Shown one piece after another: positions 46,816-56,853 of a DNA stretch of 64,000 nucleotides. Made by a program: the position numbers and the translations under genes. The number at the start of each line of letters is the position of its first letter. The first letter of the stretch is position 1. The stretch comes from Datura wrightii (Eukaryota; Streptophyta; Magnoliopsida; Solanales; Solanaceae), in NCBI GenBank assembly GCA_035772735.1, contig JASDFA010000007.1:74114501-74178500 (forward strand). The letters run 5' to 3'. The notes under the pieces were generated by a model, which searched no databases, was not told the origin of the DNA, and saw nothing but the letters and a program-made list of their open reading frames with translations.

Positions 46816-49420
46816 TGTCACGACCCGAACATAGGCCCGGATCGAAACACGGGACCAGGAACCCTGAGAGGCTCCAAGTCGACCCATGGCATGATCATAG
46901 CATAACATTAGCAAGACAACAGATAACAAAATAATAACTGAGCAAAATCTAATTGAAAGAGTCTAACCAAAATTCCTAAGAGCATAATCAAATAAAACTC
47001 TGATACAAAAGTTGAAATTGTCTATACAAGTCTGAAAGCCTCTACTACAATGATGAGTTGCTGGGACAAGCCCCCAGCTAACTCCTAAAGTCTGAAAACT
47101 GAAATATAACTAAAATAGGAAACATAGATTCCATCCTCGATATATGAGGACTCACCATAATCAGCTGAGATGGAAATGGAGCGTATCTAACCGCGTGGCT
47201 GAGTCTGAAAAAATGAATCTATATCATGAAAAGATATAGCACATAAAGTATGTGGTAAGAACTTTGAATATACTGAGTATGCAGGAAGCGTAAAGAAATT
47301 AAAACATGCAAGTATATAGGAAGGAAGTAAACTGAGTACATCACTGAACAAGTAACTGAACTGAAATACAATAACCCTGTCTGAGATATACATATATATT
47401 TATATAAAGATTTTATTTGAAAACATTTACTGAAGCATAATCAAACTAATGCATAAGGGTCAGGTACTGCACATATACTAAGAACTGAAGCTGTAACTGA
47501 TATCATAAACTACACTGACAACTGCTACTAATTGAGACTGAATTCTTCTAAGACCGATTAAACTGAAGTATGAAACTATATAGAGTTGAGCTGAACTGAT
47601 ATCTTGGACTGAGCTAAGGGAGTCATTCTCTGCTATGGAGTGTCCCTGACTGACTAAGGGTGACGTTCTCTGCTATTGAGACTCCCTAACTAAACTAAGG
47701 GAATCATTCTCGGCTATTGCGAATCCCTGACTGAGCTAAGGGGAGACATTCTCTGCTATTGAGAATCCCTGACTGAGCTAAGGGATACATTCTCTGTTAT
47801 TTAGAATCCTTGACTAGACTGAGGAAAACATTCTCGACAATTGAGAGTCTCAATAAAACTTTTACATGAAGGTACCAATCTGACAATCATTTATATAGTC
47901 TAAGCTACTTCAGTGGATCAAAGACCTGAGTTTTCAACTAATTACATCATACTGAATTCATTTAAAGTCTGATCAAGGCTACTTTCTACTATCAACAAGC
48001 CTGAAAGTCTGAAAGATCATAATCACATTTTATTCTCAAAGTTCATAACATTTCAATCCCAAATTCATAGTATATGTCATATATTCTAGATTCATGTAAT
48101 ATCCATATATCCAAGTCATACTTTACCATATACCCGAAATCATAGTGAAGGCATACATATATTTCATATCCATCTAAGCCCATAAGTTCTAATCATACCT
48201 CAATACATATGCTAAATCATATATTCTAGATTTACGGAAAACCCATATGATCAACTCATGCTTTAAACATATATATCGAGTTCATGGTAAGAGCATGTGA
48301 GTATTTAATGAAATCCCATTTGAAATTTATGCTAAATCATGGTGAAAGTTCTATAATCATGTTATTCACATATCATGTACAAAATGCGAGAACATGGAAG
48401 AAATTTCATAAGCATACATGGCTATTGATCATGATGGATCTTAAAATCCATAGAAGACATATGAGAATTTTTGCATAAATTGAAACCCTAGAACATGCTT
48501 TTCTAGAAATTAAGGGTTTAGGGTTTTAGTATAAAAATTGGGACACAAAGATGGAAGGAGATCCTTGTTGAAGTCCCACATACCCGATTAAAAGGCTCCC
48601 TTACTGAATATAAAGCTTGCATCTCTTGAAAGAAAACCCTAGATGCTCTTGAGCTTGAAAAAGAATAAGAAGAAAACTTCTACGGATGGTTTTGGAGAAT
48701 GAGGGGCTTAGGGTTGTGAAAACCCCTTTTAGTTCACCCTTACAATACCGAAAACGACACCATTTAAGAACTGGAAGCATAGGTCTGTACAAAAAAACCC
48801 CTGGGATTTAGATTAAAAACCTGCCCGATCAGTGACCACGACCCTCACCACAAGTTATTGGTCCTCACCACGGCTCATGGTGACTAGGGAAAATTTCCCA
48901 GCTTCTAGTTCTTTGACCAATGACCAACAGGACGAGTTATTACTTGATCCAATGACTCATCAGTATCTTCCACCATCGCCACTGGTCCAATCCTTGAAAT
49001 CTTTCCAACGATCGACACGACGGGTCGTCACTTCACCTAACGGTTCGTGGTAACCGTCTGCTGTCACTAGACCAGAAACCAAACCCTTTTCTAAGCTCCA
49101 ACTAACGACCCCTTAGGATGATCCGTCACAGAAACCAACAGGTTGCCACTTGGCTCATTGCATCTAGGAAGTCTGGACTTCCGACTTACCACGGCTACAT
49201 CTAACGGATCATTGTTTTCCATAATGACTCGTTCTTCCCTCTCGTGGTATCAACCAAACTTAGCACCTTTTCTTGAAACCCTTCCAACGGATCCATTAAA
49301 CGGACCATTAGAGCAACCAACGACCCATTGGACGAGTCGTTCTGAGACAAATTTTGCTGGTTTTCTGCTGAACTTTATCCAACTTTAGGGTCTGATCTGA
49401 GAAACTTTTGCGGTGTTACA
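46816..49420 (-). repeat. J1 3' LTR (2605 bp)
   Basis: In sense orientation it starts TGTAACACCGC (49420) and ends CGGGTCGTGACA (46816). It matches 61680-64000 with visible divergence and a repeat-number difference. U3 (48825-49345) is packed with CACGGCTCATGGTGA and CGACGGGTCGTC-like inverted words. No supported genes. Confidence 0.92.
47614..47857. repeat. Tandem repeat in J1 3' LTR, about 41-base unit, 6 copies
   Basis: The unit begins CTAAGGGAGACATTCTCTGC and ends with AATCCCTGACTGAG. Copies differ at several positions. The partner LTR has 8 copies (62477-62800). Confidence 0.93.
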
Positions 49421-50399
49421 ATATCTCCCCCTTAGAAACATTCTTCCTCGAATGTAGGCTAAGCTTACTAAAAAACTAGGGAAAGAACTGATATCCCAAA
49501 TACTGAACATTTACAACTAAAACTGATACAGTATCTTACTCCAGGCTGATTTACATATCTGAACTGAATATCTAAATCGTACACGCATGCTAAGGTGTGA
49601 GAGGGACTGAAAGACATGAAACTGACATGGAACTATACAGAACACTGAGAATGATTCTTTTCCTCTAACTGGCACTGAGATGATATGTACTAAGTCATCA
49701 TTCTCTAATCTCTTTCTAATACAGAGCTAGAATTCATGATATCTGGTCTAACATAAATTAAGGGACTCATGAGCATGAATCATTCATGACATTTATGACT
49801 GAGCACATACATGAGGTACCCTTATCTACTGAGCTACTAAAGAAACTTCTAAAGACTGAGTTTGAGCTGAACATACTAGAAGACATGAGTTAACACACAT
49901 AGCTAGTTTTTTAACATGAAGATGAGCCTTAAGGGTTTGTAGAGTAAGACCGACATCACTATCTAAAGTGACTACCTAGAAATTCTGGAAGTCTGCACAT
50001 GGGAATGGATAAAGCGTAGCTTCAACTGAAACACAAGACGAATTATCTAAACCTGAAGGAATTGGCATAGTGTTACTGTTAGGGCTGGAACTCCCCCACT
50101 AGCATACTCAAGATTCGACTTGTCTCATAGACTTACCATCTGCCCTTATCTTTAAGCCATCATTCTAAGGATCCAAAATCTTTCTTAAGGTTGGGGCTAC
50201 GCCAATAACTCTTGACTCCTCCTCCCTCTCTACCATTTGCTGAAACCCTTATACTCACAATTATTTCACATCATACCTCGACAATATCTTCTTAACAAAC
50301 ATCACAAGAGCTTCTTATTCAATTTTGGGGTTATAGGTCCAGCAACATGCAAATAGTAACAAAAGAAATTCATAACATACCTGTGACTACTTCTGCCGA
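49421..50399 (-). other. J1 purine tract and residual internal sequence
   Basis: The minus strand has AGGGGGAGATAT against the LTR (49432-49421). The remainder has no recognisable pol motifs; expected protease, RT, RNase H and integrase are absent. Confidence 0.65.
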
Positions 50400-51476
50400 C
50401 TTGCCCTTTTCCTGATGTGCTACCAAGGCGTAGGAGCGGTCTTGACGTTGTCCGCCACCTGCGCTAAATGATGCACCCTAATGAAACAGGCGGTTCGTAA
50501 GAGCTACTGAAGAGGTGGCTGCGGCTCTACTCTAGCCCCACTTAGCTGCTGCGTAATCTCGGTGCTTATGACCCAACTTGCCGCACCAAAAACAATCATC
50601 GGAGCCGGCCATGCATTCTCCCAAATGGTTCTTCCCAAGTTCATACAAGCTGGATAGGTAATCTCCCTTACCCTAGGTTTATACGGTACACTGGCTGCCG
50701 AAGGTGCTGAGGCTGATGATCTCTGCTGGGAGCGTGAGTAGTGTCCACCACTCGACCTCTAATGGGGGAACTCTGGATCTCCTGTCCTAGCCTTCTTGGC
50801 CTCTCTCTCTTTTTCCTTTACCTGTTCCGCTTCTATTTGTTGGGCTATATCACCAAATGGGAAAGTCTATGTCCATGTGCAACATGGCAGTCCTGCACTC
50901 TTTGACCAAGGAGTCTGCCACTCCATTGACGAACCTGCACACACGAGCCCTATGGTCGGCTACCATCTCCGATGCATACTTGGACAACCGGGTAAACCCC
51001 AACACATACTCTTGGATAGTCATGTTGTTTTGCTTTAAATTGATGAACTCTACCGCCTTTGCCTTCCTCAACTTTCTAGGGAAAAACCTATCTAGGAACA
51101 CAGTCATAAACTCATCCCAACTTACAAGGGCTGCTCCAACTCTCCGACTATCTTTCCACTAACAAAACCTTATGTGAGAGACTCCTTTCAACTGGTAGGA
51201 GGCTAAGTCTACAACCCTCTGTTTCCGTCCCCCCACAATTCGAGTGATCTTCTGGATCTCCTCTAAGTACTCATATGGGTCCTCGTCAACCTTTGACCCC
51301 AAGAATTTGGGTGGGTTCATCCTGAGGAAGTCTCCTACCCTAGCCGCCGCTATGTTCCCATTCTGGGAAGTAGGAGCCATCACCTGCTGATTAATCTGAG
51401 CGGTCATGAACTGCGCCAATATGTAAAATGTTGCCCTGAACTCGGCATGAGTAATATGTTCGCCCATTGGGTTCAC
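50400..51476 (-). pseudogene. J1 gag with zinc knuckle, broken
   Basis: 51476-51159 encodes FRMNPP-type capsid sequence (FLRMNPPKFLGSKVDEDPYE, DLASYQLKGVSHIRF). 51107-50850 continues with FINLKQNNMTIQEYVLGFTRLSKYASEM, shown here in part, the conserved chromovirus gag helix. A zinc knuckle DDCFWCGKLGHKHRDY lies near 50600-50550. Frame breaks lie between the pieces. The 5' part of the frame continues on the other side of F at about 61425-61470. Confidence 0.8.
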
Positions 51477-51505
51477 TGGGGCTGGTGGGGCTTGCTGGTG
51501 CCCAT

Positions 51506-52955
51506 TGATCTTGGGCAGATTTATATGCCCAAGTGATACTCAAACGTATCATTTTTACCTTGTTTGTTGTGCAATGTGTATATAATATCATGTAATTGGT
51601 AATAAAATGCGAATTTATACTAACCAACATGATTAGCATTTGTTTTGCAGGAAAATGTGATTTTTAGGAGCTAAAATGCATGTTGGAACTATGTCGGAGT
51701 TGGAATTGGATGCGAGCATGGAAAAGACCCGGGAATGCAGGATTTATAGGGGCTCCGTGATGGCTCCGTACCACGCTACCATCGCGGTAGCACACTGCCT
51801 GAGCAGGAATTAAATTTGCAATTTCCAGTGTGCATGCGCGTCAGCTCCGTGGCAAGGAGATAGGCCTCCGCGATGGCCTCCGTGCCACGTTGAGGTTAAA
51901 TTACTGGACCCTGGAAATTCCAGTGAGGGTCCGCGTCCACGCCGTGTCACGGAGGCAAGGCTCCGCGTTGGCCTCCGTGACACGTTGCTTGTTATTCCGG
52001 GAAAAATTTCCCACTAGTATAAATAGCACACTTAGGTTTATTTTAAGGAGTTTTTCAGTTTTTAGACTGAGTTCAGAAGTGGAGAGCAGGAACGTGGGTT
52101 AGTAGCAGTTGAAGATTGGAAAAGCTAAGGGATTTCTTCTCTTCCTTTCTTCTTTCTATCAATTGTACGTATGATTTACACTCATTTTAGGATGATCAAT
52201 CCAAGAATGAGTGGCTAATTCTCTTTCTTGCTGAGGTTTTGAACATGTGTAATGAATTCTGATTTTCATTGATATGGTTTATTCTTCTTCTTTAATGTTG
52301 TTCTATTAATTCTTGTTCTTTACTGCATTAGTGATTGGCCAAAATTAATGTATATCTAAAAAGTCCAATTTCACTCGAGAGAGCAAGAAATTGGAAAGTT
52401 GTGAATTAATAGGGTATTGTTCTTAACTTGATTTGGGAAAATTGGGTTTTGATGTGCTTTCTTGATAGAAATATACTTGGAAGCTGTATTAGTCAAATTA
52501 GGAACCGGAATTGTAGTGCTAGGTCATAAATTGCATTTGATCACAGAAATGTAGACGGATGGTTTATGATTCTAAAGTGAAATTAAATACGATAGTTTTA
52601 ATTTCTAGGCAAATGTTCTTGGCTAGCAACATCAAGAAGAAAATTAACCAAAATTATCATGATTATCAAGTTCACTACTTGTTCTTAACCTTGGCATGTT
52701 CATATCCATTGTCTGAATTCAAAAGTAAATAGTTTGTATTAATTGTAGTATATAGTTTAGAAACAAAAAATTCAATTACTCTTGGGTACGTTGTTGTTAG
52801 CATAATTAGAAGTTAAATAGAAATATAGTAAATTAGGCAATTTTACATATCTTGAGCCTCCTTGGATCGATACTTGGCTACTTAGCCACTTTATTACTTG
52901 TTTGACCACGTGCACTTGCGTGTCGGTTTTTACCCGTACCCCAAAGCACCGAGCA
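51506..52955 (+). repeat. Element F 5' LTR (1450 bp)
   Basis: It begins TGATCTTGGGC and ends CACCGAGCA, with CCCAT before it and the primer site after it. Near the 3' end is a small stem GGCT-ACTT-AGCC (52876-52887) and CACG/CGTG arms in GACCACGTGCACTTGCGTG, both also found in E. Confidence 0.95.
51850..52025 (+). promoter_or_regulatory. Element F LTR core promoter with inverted repeats
   Basis: TATAAATA is at 52018-52025. Upstream is a perfect 14-base inverted repeat, CGTGTCACGGAGGC (51943-51956) and GCCTCCGTGACACG (51971-51984). Before it is a related imperfect unit (about 51850-51895, ending CTCCGTGCCACG). Each unit encloses a CTCCGCG core. Confidence 0.68.
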
Positions 52956-52961
52956 AGTTTT

Positions 52962-52979
52962 TGGCGCCGTTGCCGGGGA
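52962..52979 (+). other. Primer-binding site of element F, exact tRNA-Asp complement
   Basis: TGGCGCCGTTGCCGGGGA lies six bases after the LTR end, the known primer site of Athila/Tat-type elements. It is not a tRNA gene; only 18 bases match. Confidence 0.94.
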
Positions 52980-53097
52980 GGCTAGGCGATTTGTAAAATT
53001 GTGTTTAGTGTAAATTTACTGTATTTGTATTTTTATTTTCTTAAGTGTTAACAACTTGGTCTTAGCCTGTATTTTGCAGATTTTGTTTCTGTGAACA

Positions 53098-54297
53098 CTG
53101 GCAAGGGACAAAGATCTGGTGGAATCTTACTTAGAGCCCGAGCGTGAATTTCATAGCCAACATAGAGAAGCTCTTCGGAAGAAGCTGCAGTTGCTTCAAC
53201 AGACTATGATAGAGCAACCAAATCCACCAGTTGTTAGGGCAGTTTTAGTGCCCGATGAAGCAGCAGCAAGGCCGGTTCGCGAGGTGGCAATCCCACACAC
53301 TAATAATGTCCATTCTAGCATCCGCAAACCAGAGCCTGGAGGGAGGTTTGAATTAAAGCAGAATATGGTGCAACTTTTGCACACAAGCGGGCAATTTACC
53401 GGTCTCCCTCACGAAGATCCACAACAACATCTCCAGAACTTTTTGGAGATAAGTGACACTTATATATCAGCTGGAGTGTCACCTGATTATGTTCGGCTCA
53501 CCTTATTTCCATTTTCCTTACTTGGTGAAGCCAAGAGGTGGTTAAAAGCTGAACCACCCAATTCTATATCAACGTGGGATGATCTTGCACGGAAGTTTCT
53601 TATTAGATTTTTCCCTTCTGGTAAAACAGTCAGGCTTAGGAGTCAAATCCTAAGTTTTAAACAGAGGGAAGGGGAAAATCTATATCAAGCCTGGGAAAGA
53701 TTCAAATCCATGTTGCGGGACTGTCCTCACCATCATCAGTCCAACGAGGTGTTGGTACACACTTTTATTGAGGGTTTGGAACCCCACACTAAAATTCTGT
53801 TAGATTCAGCAGCTGGAGGGCAAGCGCTGGAGAAGACTTATGAGGAGCTGTACACTTTGCTCAACCGAATTTCACAAGGCAATCCAGAATGGAATGCAGA
53901 TTCTTCAAGAGGTGGAGCAAGGAAAGCAGCGGGAGTGCTTGAAGTGGATGGATTCACAGCTATCGCTGCACAGATAGCTGCTTTGCAAAATCAGTTAAAC
54001 ACTCACTTCAGCAATATCAATTTGAACCAGCCTTCAGCTTCAGTCAATGCAGTTCAACAGATGTGGTGTGAAGTGTGTGGTAGTAGTGACCATTCAGCTG
54101 AATGCTGTGGTGCAAATCCTGATTCTGTTAACTTTGTGGGCAATGCACAGAGAAATCAACAGCAGTTTGGTGGTGGCTACAACTCAAATTGGAGGAACCA
54201 TCTGAATTTTTCATGGGGTAGCAACAATCAACAATGTCAGAGTTCAGGGCAGGGTATGCACAGAAACCAAGGAGGGCAACAAAATTATCAAGCTTAA
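53098..54297 (+). pseudogene. Element F gag (capsid and zinc knuckle), probable CUG start, ends at a nonsense codon
   Basis: The frame follows a TGA at 53092-53094 and has no ATG until 53206. Protein similarity to E begins right after the TGA, and CTG at 53098-53100 has A at -3 and G at +4, so I start there. The capsid domain (about residues 60-240) includes GRFELKQNMVQLLHTSGQFTG, shown in part, then LTLFPFSLLGEAKRWLKAEP, ARKFLIRFFPSGKTVRLRS and NLYQAWERFKSMLRDCPHHH. A CCHC knuckle CEVCGSSDHSAECC lies near residues 325-338. TAA at 54295-54297 interrupts the gag-protease frame, which continues in the same frame. Confidence 0.85.
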
Positions 54298-55491
54298 TTC
54301 AGAAATCACAATGCCCCTCCTCCACCACCATCACCGACTATTGAGGAGATGTTCAAAACCATGATCGCTAATCAGGCACAATTGCAGGCTGACTATGTCA
54401 AATTGGCAGCTGAAGTGAAGAACAATCAATTGGCGACCAAGGCTCTTGAATATCAGTTTGGGCAATTTGCTAGTGCCCAAAATACTAGACCCATAGGAGG
54501 ACTACCTAGCGACACGGATCCAAATCCGAAGCAGGTTAATGCAGTGACCACGAGGAGTGGTTTACAATTAAAGGAGGTGGAACCGGAAAGACCGCCTCAA
54601 AAGTCAGGAGCAGCAGATGTTGAGGGAGAGCAAAGTTCTGATAAGGGGAAGAGTAAAGAAGCTGAACCAGAAAGGCCTCCACCCCCGTTCCCTCAACGAC
54701 TTAAGAAACACAAGGAGGAGGCGTGTTTCCAGAAATTCATGGAGGTACTTAAACAGGTACATGTTAACTTACCTCTTGTTGATGTCTTGCAGGGAGTGCC
54801 AAAATATGCGAAGTATATTAAAGACATCGTGGCGAACAAAAGTCGTTTGACTGAGTATGCCACGGTAGCTTTAACGGAGGAATGCACTTCCCGTATTTAG
54901 AATAGGTTGCCCACAAAACTGAAAGACCCTGGAAGTTTCACTATCCAGCTGACTATTGGGCAAAGTATACGAGCGCGTGGATTATGCGACTTGGGGGAAA
55001 GTATAAATCTGATGCCTTCTTTGGTATTCAGAAAGTTAGGTCTAGGCAGTCCTAGACCTACAACGGTAATCTTGCAGCTAGCAGACAGGTCTTTGGCTAA
55101 GCCGGATGGCATTGTTGAGGATGTGTTGGTGCTGGTAGGCTCCCTCATTTTTCCGGTCGATTTTATTGTTCTGGACTTTGAACCAGATGCTGAAGTCCCA
55201 TTTATTTTGGGACGACCCTTTTTGGCAACCGGAAAAGCATTAATCGATGTAGCTGCGGGTCAACTCAAGATGCGAGCACATGACAAGGTCGAAGTGTTCG
55301 ACGTGTACAAGGTACCTAAGCTCCCGACTGTTTATAAGGATCTCTCGGTGATCAATGTAATTGATCATGGGAAGGCTAACAGATTGAGTGATTCATGAGA
55401 GTTACTAGGTAGGCCACCGGACAAGGTAGAGCACTACTGGGGGGATGATCATGATCGGGACAAATCGTCCATCTCCCTAGTAGATAAATGA
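54298..55491 (+). pseudogene. Element F gag C-terminus, protease and fused integrase tail
   Basis: In the gag frame to 54900: MFKTMIANQAQLQADYVKLA, PSDTDPNPKQVNAVTTRSG and RPPPPFPQRLKKHKEEACF, then TAG at 54898-54900. Protease follows (54907-55398) with LCDLGESINLMPS, where the residue after the catalytic D-L-G is Glu instead of Ala, probably inactivating. After TGA at 55396-55398 the same frame goes straight into integrase's last codons (KVEHYWGDDHDRDK, stop 55489-55491), which match the E integrase end. RT, RNase H and nearly all integrase (about 3 kb in E) are deleted in frame. Confidence 0.87.
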
Positions 55492-55531
55492 GCTTAAAGG
55501 ACGTTGAGCCGCGACGGTAAACCAGGCGCTG

Positions 55532-55549
55532 CACGGGAGGCAACCCGTG
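55532..55549 (+). other. Conserved AGGCAA-loop hairpin, element F copy
   Basis: CACGGG-AGGCAA-CCCGTG forms a perfect 6-base stem, preceded by GAGCCGCGACGGTAAACCAG. It lies 40 bases after the integrase-tail stop. The deletion in F stopped short of this element. Confidence 0.78.
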
Positions 55550-55800
55550 AAAAATATTTTCTTTCTTTCTTTTTAGTGTAAATAATTTTTACTTTTCTTT
55601 TCTTTTTCTTGACTAGGTTTAGATTTGCATTTTAGTTAGTATCTTTTATTTTTAGTTAGGGAAATCTATTAATTTAACCAATTTTTATTTAGTGAGGTGA
55701 TTTTCAGGTATAACGGAGGAAATATACATGGAATCGAGAAAATGAGGCGAGGTATGAAAATTAAATTTATTGGTGAAACAGAGCACTGGCGCATTGGCGC

Positions 55801-56848
55801 CGTGTCACGGAGGCAATGCTCCGCATTGGCCTCCGTGACACGTTGAAGGCAAATCTGGATTTTTCAAAATTCCAGTAAGCCAACGCGTTGGCTCCGTGTC
55901 ACGGAGGAGGGGCTCCGCGTTACCCTCCGTGACACGTTGCCCTTTATCCAGTGCCGGGTCACACCGGGTTTTCAGGTGACCCGCGTGTTTCCTTTAAATA
56001 ATAACCCTGATTTCGCCCCAAATTCCCCCATTCCCTCTTCTCTCCGCGACCAAACACCCATTTCCCCCTCCCCAAGCAACGTGCCACGTTGATAGGCAAA
56101 GAAAAACGTCAAGTTTCTTCGATTCTTCAATTCTAAGGTATGTTTTCATCGTCTAACTCAATTTTTTGGCGATTTTTGTCAAATTTGGGCATATAAGGTG
56201 AGAAATATCACCCTAGGTAGAAATTGAACATGATATTGAATTATTTTGTGATTGATTTTTGTTTGGATTGTTGTATTTGGCGTTTGAACTTGTCGATTAT
56301 GTAAATAATTCGAAATTGATTGTCGAATTGTATTTTAGGGCTTGGGTTGTTGAATTCGACTTGGGCAACTTGATAGTTTGGTGAAATTGATGCCGGGGTG
56401 TGTTTATTATTTGAGATAAGTCGTGGTAAATCTTGTATAACTGTTAAAAGATGACTAATTCTCGAATTTTTGTGGGAAAATGCATAATGTGTGAATTGGT
56501 TAGATTGTTAGATTAGCTTGTATATAAAATATTTTTCTAGTTGTTTTTAGTTTGTGGTTGTTTTGTTGCTTGTACGATGGTTGAATTGCTAGCGATAGTA
56601 GGATTGGGAATTTGCTGTATGAAGTCTGAGTAGTACGCTAACCGTTATGCTTTCGAAATTTTGTTACGAACGCACTAAGCAATATGTGTATAGTTGTTTG
56701 TGTTTGGGGTTGTAAATAGAGTTATCCTTGCTGAAATTTTGTAAATATTGTTAAGGACTAAGTGTGGGGTAAATTTTGTGTAACCCAACCTTAGCCGAAG
56801 CTAACAACTATTTAGCTTAACGGTGTGCTTGTTTGTGTAAATTGATAG
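55801..56848 (+). promoter_or_regulatory. Element F internal promoter region and 5'-UTR intron of third ORF
   Basis: Two inverted-repeat units occur here: 14-base arms at 55801-55814/55829-55842 and 13-base arms at 55895-55907/55924-55936. They are the same words as in the LTR promoter. An AT-rich TTTAAATAATAA follows at about 55995, then a pyrimidine-rich leader. A donor AAG|GTATGT (intron from 56138) and an acceptor TTGATAG (intron to 56848) bound a 711-base AT-rich intron ending five bases before the ATG. E has the same plan. Promoter activity and splicing are inferred. Confidence 0.6.
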
Positions 56849-56853
56849 GTACA

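Noticed and set aside
47614..47857. Regularly spaced repeats that might suggest a CRISPR array
   Set aside because: Units are contiguous 41-base tandem repeats with mutations and no unique spacers, inside a plant LTR.
52962..52979. tRNA-Asp-like sequence
   Set aside because: Only the 18 bases complementary to the tRNA 3' end are present beside an LTR. It is a primer site, not a tRNA gene. The same holds for TGGTATCAGAGC at 7597 and 61664.
53119..53121. Starting F gag at 53119
   Set aside because: The codon is GTG with no special context, whereas similarity to E already begins at the CTG at 53098, directly after a shared stop.
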